DNA from: Pleodorina starrii
Taxonomy: Eukaryota; Chlorophyta; Chlorophyceae; Chlamydomonadales; Volvocaceae
DNA: 64,000 bases
Assembly (NCBI GenBank): GCA_030267565.1
Contig: BRXU01000006.1
Coordinates: forward strand, 4,948,001-5,012,000
Direction of reading: 5' to 3'
Numbering within the stretch: position 1 is the stretch's first letter; each line of letters begins with the position of its first letter. The notes below the pieces were generated by a model that was not told where the DNA came from, searched no databases, and was given only the letters and a program-made list of their open reading frames with translations. A program made the translations under genes and the position numbers. Shown piece by piece: positions 60,001-64,000 of this stretch.

Positions 60001-62057
60001 CGCTACCCTACCCCACCCGTTACCCACCCACCGCTCAACCCCACCCACCCACTCACCTGCTGTAGGTAGCTCAGACGCTGAGGTCACCCCCGCCACACCC
60101 CCCGAATGGCGTCCGCGGCCGCCAAGCCCAGCCACCCACCCAGTCGGGCAGTGGGCGATCGAGTTGGTGCGAAGGGGGGGAGGAGGGGCGGAGGGGGACG
60201 GGGAGGGCGCAGGCGGGTGCGGGAGGGGTTCAGGATCGTTGGCACGGCTCGACAGAAGCTTCACACCGCCGCCTCCGCCCCCCCAAGCATCACACCGCAG
60301 CGCTTCTCTCTATCTCCCCCTCTCTGTCTCTCTCCATCCCACCCCTCACCCCTTCGCTGCACCTCTCCCCGCACGCTCTCTACCACTCCCGCCTCCCCCT
60401 CCCCCTCCGCCTCCCCTCCCCCCTGCCTCCACCTGCAGTTCGTGTTCACTCCGCACGGTGAGCTTCACATCCAGTACCCCCACCGCCGCCAACCTTAGGG
60501 CCTGGAGGCGGGGGGTGGGGTGGGGGCGGGGGTGAGGGCGGGGGCGGGGTGGGAGGCCCAAGTGGCACATGACATGGCACAACACGGCAGGGGAAGGTCA
60601 GGGACGGCAAGGCAAGGCAAGGCAAGAGAAGGGAAGGGAAGGGAAGCAGCATCAGCGGTAAACAGGGTGTGCCCCCAGGAACGTGGACTCCAATCTTTAG
60701 GGGGGGTGTAAGTGCGACGGCATGTGGGTGCACACCGAACCAAACGGGGTTGAGCCGCCATGGCTGGACCAACCGCCATGGCTGCTGATCTAACCCACCA
60801 AGCACGGGGCCGCACCTCCAGCCCCCACCCCCATCTCCAGCCCAGTCCCAACGCCTTCGCGCTCCGTCCGCCGCTAGACTGTCAATCGTCAGTTGTCAGT
60901 TGTCAGTTGTCAGTTCGTCAGTTGTCCACCCTTATCCGAACCAATAACCCCACCCCCACCCTCACCATCTGCCCAATCCCACCCCCCACAGCCCCCCCCC
61001 TTCACCTCCTGTGCCGCCGCCAAATAGGACTTCTTGTCCCGATCCACCAGAGACCGGATCCTGAGCGGGAGGGAGGGGACAGGCGGGGGACAGGGAAGGT
61101 GGAGAGACAGCAGCGACAAACACAGACAAGTACGGCAGCAGTCGGCTGCGGCCGCGAATGGGGCGGTGGCAACATCGTCAGCGGCACCAAAAGCCGCCCT
61201 GGCTGGAAGCGGCTGTCAGTGGTGGCGGCATTGGTGGCGTCAGCGGCGGCAATGGCGGCAATGGCGGCGGCAGTGGCGGCTGCGGCAGTGTCAGCGGTGG
61301 CATTGGTGGCGCTGGCAGCAGCGGCAGCAGTGGCGTGTGGGTGGCCACTGGCCAGTCAGAGTACTGAGATGGCCGACCGGCCGTCGTCCGTCGTCCGTCG
61401 CAGTGGCTGCACCGCAGCGGAACCGAACCGCTGTGCTGCTGCTCCGGCGAGGTGGGGCAGCCTGCATGAGCCGGTTGGGCCCTCGGGTGTCTCAAAGTGC
61501 CTTTGGAGGCCCCCAGCTGGGGCCCTCAAGTAACCTGGAGGTCAGCGCCCGGGGCTGGCGCTCGCCCTCCTCCCCGCCCCCTCCCCTCCCCGGTCCGGAC
61601 TCCGGACTCCGGAGGCGCACCGTGTGACTCCGTCCGTCGTCTCCTTGAGCATGTTCCCCACCGCCTTCCACTTCTTCGTAACGATTTGGTTGGCCACCGC
61701 CGCGCCCACGCCGTGCTGCCCCGCAAGCTTGCTGTGCACGGCGAATCGGGCGATCTGCGCGGCGGCCTTCCAACGGGGCGCATTGTTGTAGGCGGCATGC
61801 TGCCACCGCCGGCTCTCGGCTTGCCGATTTTCGGCGCTTTCCTTTGAAAGATGATGGGGCCGCGGTCTGGGACGGTACACAGCCGGAAGTGAGCCCAGGA
61901 AGGAGTGGCCTCGCAGCTGGACGTCCCTCGTCGACATGCCGGGCTCCTGCCGGTGGACCCCGCGGATAACGAAGCCATCTTCGACTTCGCCAACCGTGGT
62001 ATTACCAAGGGCATCAAGGTCGCTGGTGTCAGCTGTTGAAAGGCGAACTCGCTGCAT
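35416..62057 (-). CDS. Giant repeat protein of unknown family (45 predicted exons, 3,330 aa)
   Basis: Exons, 5' to 3' on the minus strand (high-low): 62057-61621, 61060-61006, 60501-60433, 60077-60057, 59688-59561, 59080-58990, 58592-58510, 58419-58398, 57502-57404, 57174-56863, 55249-55169, 54891-54559, 54113-53967, 53562-52585, 52238-52137, 51850-51701, 51460-51395, 50987-50808, 50434-50329, 49960-49842, 49507-49361, 49088-48999, 48661-48273, 47936-47747, 47546-47443, 47349-46578, 46249-46093, 45818-45760, 45585-45472, 45120-44530, 44083-43628, 43350-43292, 43023-42893, 42734-42403, 42019-41975, 41749-41691, 41585-41378, 41059-40619, 40524-40510, 40258-40224, 39839-39346, 37919-36878, 36361-36145, 35832-35599, 35448-35416. 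Every junction is GT-AG and phases match, giving 9,993 nt with one ATG and one stop. Least certain are the very short exons (60077-60057, 58419-58398, 40524-40510) and the last exon. The protein has an N-terminal module, a long series of degenerate helical repeats and an Ala/Gly/Pro-rich C-terminal part. No signal peptide, membrane helix or catalytic motif was recognised. Two or more adjacent genes remain possible, but no internal start plus poly(A) signal was found. Confidence 0.72.
35891..35913. repeat. Dispersed 23-bp motif, copy A
   Basis: The sequence GGGGTTATCCACGTATAGG followed by CCGG here is identical over 23 bp to 59731-59753. Both copies lie in introns of the giant gene in the same orientation. 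Confidence 0.85.
36481..36856. repeat. 75-bp minisatellite, 5 near-identical copies
   Basis: Starts of the unit GCCTTCATCAGAGCCATTGG fall at 36481, 36556, 36631, 36706 and 36781, exactly 75 bp apart. The unit is less GC-rich than its surroundings. It lies in the intron between giant-gene exons 37919-36878 and 36361-36145, but stays open in the upstream exon's frame (25 residues per unit) if that intron is retained. Confidence 0.95.
38004..39159. mobile_element. TIR element, copy 2 (about 1.16 kb, intact ends)
   Basis: Perfect 22-bp terminal inverted repeats, beginning ATTTACATGACACGTTACG, lie at 38011-38032 and 39133-39154. A few further end bases (ATAGCCA / CCAGC) are shared with copy 1. 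The subterminal regions are rich in ACGTTACG and TTTACATGTAAA motifs. On the minus strand, broken open frames (39075-38689 and 38625-38332) can be read nearly through with a few stops, suggesting a decayed coding sequence. I could not define a target-site duplication. It sits wholly inside the intron between giant-gene exons 39839-39346 and 37919-36878. Confidence 0.88.
42819..42868. repeat. (CAGC)n microsatellite, about 12 copies
   Basis: A tetranucleotide run of CCAG/CAGC occupies an intron of the giant gene just before the exon at 42893. Confidence 0.9.
50449..50590. repeat. Imperfect GGAATCA / GGAGTCA repeat tract
   Basis: Many variants of AGGAATCAGG and AGGAGTCAGGGACC fill the intron between giant-gene exons 50987-50808 and 50434-50329. 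Confidence 0.85.
51540..51700. repeat. GTAC/CGTACT-rich intron block
   Basis: Dense variants of GTACTACCGTCGTA and GTACTGTCGTAT fill the intron between giant-gene exons 51850-51701 and 51460-51395. It resembles an expanded form of the GCCGTAC motif scattered through the window. Confidence 0.7.
54117..54240. repeat. GATC-rich (AGATC/AGATCC) tandem tract
   Basis: Some 20 GATC tetranucleotides occur in about 125 bp as imperfect AGATCAGATCCGAG units, within a giant-gene intron directly upstream (in + coordinates) of exon 54113-53967. Confidence 0.9.
55368..56637. repeat. (GGAAGGGA)n polypurine array, about 158 copies
   Basis: An essentially uninterrupted 8-bp tandem array of about 1.27 kb on the + strand, flanked by degenerate GGGAGGGA. 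It lies in the intron between giant-gene exons 57174-56863 and 55249-55169. Since the gene runs on the minus strand, the transcript carries a very long (TCCCTTCC)n pyrimidine tract before the acceptor. Confidence 0.98.
57768..57806. mobile_element. Truncated left-end fragment of the hAT-like MITE
   Basis: TTTGCTATCTTAGGATGAAA and the following AATATCTTTTTGCC match the first about 40 bp of the element at 57883 with a few changes, in the same orientation, but the remainder is absent. Confidence 0.75.
57811..57882. repeat. 12-bp minisatellite GTGAGGTATGAG, 6 copies
   Basis: Six 12-bp units (two with GGG in place of GAG) end exactly where the hAT-like MITE begins; the MITE's target duplication is the last 8 bp of the array. 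Confidence 0.92.
57883..58289. mobile_element. hAT-like MITE, 407 bp, with 8-bp target duplication
   Basis: The element starts CAGGGTTGCTATC and ends with its exact complement GATAGCAACCCTG (13-bp TIRs). It is flanked by the 8-bp direct repeat GGTATGAG at 57875-57882 and 58290-58297. An 8-bp duplication and CAGGG termini are hallmarks of the hAT superfamily. It is strikingly AT-rich compared with the host DNA and too short to encode a transposase. A related partial left end lies nearby at about 57768-57806. It sits in a giant-gene intron. Confidence 0.93.
59731..59753. repeat. Dispersed 23-bp motif, copy B
   Basis: Identical to 35891-35913. About 55 bp further on, GAAACCGCAGCGATGG (59810-59825) also recurs at 40445-40460, suggesting remnants of one dispersed repeat family. 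Confidence 0.85.
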
Positions 62058-63708
62058 GTCCTTACAGTACAATGTATGTATCGTCCGTGTCTTTAGTCCT
62101 TTTTATAATGGTCTCTATACTCGTTCTTCACTATTCACGTCATTGTGTTGGAAAGGAGGCTAGCCATTCTGAATGCCGTCAAGAAGGTCAGCCCACCGGG
62201 CGGACTTTACTTGGTGTAAGGCTTGATGGCTCTCCTGCATTATTACGTATTTAATGCCTGGCTAAAAAATTAAAGGTGACAGGTCAAAACGTCGTCAGTG
62301 GTTTCGGGTAAAGCATGTGACGAGCATCCTGGGGTCGTGCGGACTCGTAGAGCTCACAGCCGTTGGCGCTTAGTTTTATTTTTGCAGAACCTAAAAAAAT
62401 GAGGCATTGCTTTGGAAATAACATGGCACTTCGCAGTGGGCTAAAATGTGGACGTTGAGACGAAGCGGGTACTCGTGAGTAGAAGGCCATAACTTCATCG
62501 ACGCCTAGCTTGCCGATAGGAGATGCCTAATTGCACACCATTATTCATTCTTACATATGGCGCTGGGCAATGGATACAACAGGGCAGTGTCCTGCGGGCG
62601 GTGCCTGACTCGCGATATTTTCCGGCTGCCCTGTTTTCCGGTACGTACACCCGGAACCAGGGCTACTACCTTCGCTGCGGACTCCCCGGGCCATACCTTC
62701 GCTTGACCTGCTGAAGCTGCACCCAAAGATGCCAGAAATATACAATATGGGCGCTTACAAGCACGGTCGTTCTCACACCCCAAAGCACCTCTCCCCTGGC
62801 ACTTTGTCGGAGAGCAGCAGAGCACGCAGAGCAGGCCTCCCCCCGGCATTGACACTCAGTCAAATATGGAGCACAAGGAAATGCCGGGAGGCGCCTGTGG
62901 CAGTGTGGCTGCTGCATGAGCTGTTCGCAGGTGCGCTGCTGCTGGATAGATTGCGGTGCAGCTGGGTGCGGCAGGTGCTCCCCGGTGTGCTTCCCGGTGC
63001 TGTCACGACCCTCACGAAGCAACGGGTGAGTGACACAGCGCGTGACAAAAGTGGGACCGGGACCGCTTGGCCGGCCGTCGTCCGTCGCAGTGACCGCAAT
63101 GGGGCCAGCTCAGGGTTGCGGCCTCAACACACATACACACACATACACAAGGTACGGCCTTGATCTCGCCTTGAGCCGGTTGGGTTGGGTGCCGTCGCCA
63201 GCATCCCAGATGGAAAGGTGGCGCTACCTACCTGTACCGGTACCTTGGAAATGTTCGGCCTCGCCTCAATTCGCAAGCAAGGCGCGGCTCGGCTCATGTT
63301 CTGTTGGCATGCATGCAACGTTGCGGAGTTGCGGAGGCATGGCGGCGGCGGGATGAACAACGCATTACAGGTACGCACACCTCGTCGTAACGGTCACCCA
63401 ACATCAGCGCAGCGAGTGTGGGGGCGGTCAAGTCAAATGAATCGAGCGGTACACAACTCTCTCTCCGCGTCGCGTCCAAAAAATGAACACAGCTCAAAAG
63501 TGAATCCCTCGTAACGGCCCCAAACGACACAAGGCGCCTCACGAAAACCCTTCACAGGCAGCCTCACAGGCAGGCATATCAACCGGCGGCAGCAGGCAGG
63601 TGCACAGATGTACAAGCAGGCGGGTGCAAGAGGTGCCGCTTTCCTCCTCATGTTCCTTCCTCGCTGCACAAGCAGGTAGGAGCAGGTGTTGTAGTAGACT
63701 TGTAGTAG

Positions 63709-63769
<61 letters not shown>

Positions 63770-64000
63770 CACGTTGTAGCACGACTATCGTCTGCAAGTG
63801 GCCGCAAGTCGCAGGGCAGGTCCTTACTTTGTTAGGTTGACGTGGCAAAAAGTAAGCAGCCGCGCACATTAAACACACAACCAACGCGCCCCCATGCGCC
63901 CCCACACGTTCCCACCCTGCAAGGCGCCAAGTTACCCCCAAGAGCCGCGGCCCCCCGCCTTCTCCGCGGGTTTACAGTAACCTGCCGGAGGGGCAGCCTG
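62058..64000. other. Region upstream of the giant gene, no supported gene
   Basis: About 1.9 kb that should include the giant gene's promoter. A plus-strand open frame from an ATG at 62729 to a donor-like GTGAGT at 63026 (99 codons) could be the first exon of a gene leaving the window, but no second exon joins it convincingly. AT-rich stretches occur at 62050-62300 and 62360-62560. Confidence 0.4.
63708..63767. repeat. (GTT)20 microsatellite
   Basis: Twenty uninterrupted GTT triplets occur near the right end of the window, outside any supported gene. Confidence 0.97.

Larger units (their letters stand above)
54559..62057 (-). other. N-terminal module of the giant protein (residues about 1-577)
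   Basis: Residues 1-145 include a basic, Trp-containing region (RWKAAAQIARFAVHSKLAGQ, KKWKAVGNMLKETTDG). Helical exons follow: RSLVDRDKKSYLAAAQEALR, MAIRSRPGFQSAVRAWWQWL, LTEEEKLMPPDMRGMTKPVY, PRFGLKPNPSYQPEEDW and LLNALFELADMWCPTISEDD. The remainder (336-577) is Ala/Gly-rich with an acidic Asp/Glu tract. The segment looks globular and conserved up to about residue 360. I have the impression of similarity to large ciliary or protist proteins that carry a 'FELAD-W..-I...Y' motif, but cannot name a family from memory. Confidence 0.6.

Noticed and set aside
62729..63356. Possible first exons of a plus-strand gene leaving the window
   Set aside because: The first frame ends at a good donor, but candidate second exons give different frames with early stops; kept only as a note.

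Overview
The window looks like nuclear DNA of a green alga, most likely a Chlamydomonas-type volvocine. It is GC-rich and its genes are cut by many short introns with GTGAGT, GTGCGT or GTACG donors and C-rich acceptors. It encodes a plant-type chloroplast chaperonin with a transit peptide and a plant-type ARM-BTB protein. Short interstitial tracts match TTTTAGGG, the telomere repeat reported for Chlamydomonas, and a TGTAA poly(A)-like signal follows one gene. All gene models were built by hand from open frames, splice dinucleotides, phase continuity and remembered family sequences. No RNA or database evidence was available.

Layout, left to right. 31-5940 (-): CPN60B, chloroplast chaperonin-60 beta, complete in 13 exons. 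7266-9436 (-): a secreted PC-esterase/GDS-family protein. 9547-10968: a rearranged copy of a terminal-inverted-repeat (TIR) element. 12637-17686 (+): an ARIA-like ARM-repeat/BTB protein. 20897-21944 (-): a small membrane protein I cannot name. 23304-29322 (+): DUS3, tRNA-dihydrouridine synthase with two CCCH fingers. 31018-31703 (-): an ARFRP1-type small GTPase. 32430-33948 (+): a small unrecognised gene. 35416-62057 (-): one very large gene with a predicted 45 exons and 3,330 residues. 62058-64000: no supported gene.

The large gene is the main discovery candidate. From an ATG at 62057 to a stop at 35416 its exons can be joined with matching phases throughout. It has a globular-looking N-terminal module, then about two dozen degenerate helix-turn-helix repeats whose core reads roughly 'aLaaaGFt.eqirrfLrpdGrGLd', then a low-complexity C-terminal region. 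I cannot assign the repeat to a named family. Exon boundaries recur at the same places in the repeat, which suggests growth by duplication of exons with their introns.

The introns of that gene hold most of the unusual DNA: a second, better-preserved copy of the TIR element (38004-39159); a hAT-like MITE with an exact 8-bp target duplication (57883-58289); a very uniform polypurine 8-bp array of about 1.27 kb; and a 75-bp x5 array. A palindromic motif GACCC-NN-GGGTC recurs nine times across the window. One CPN60B intron is flanked by a 22-bp direct repeat spanning the splice junction, as expected for intron gain by tandem duplication.

The genes do not form a pathway. They are ordinary neighbours serving chloroplast protein folding, cell-wall or secreted-glycan chemistry, BTB/ARM adaptor function, tRNA modification and Golgi trafficking.
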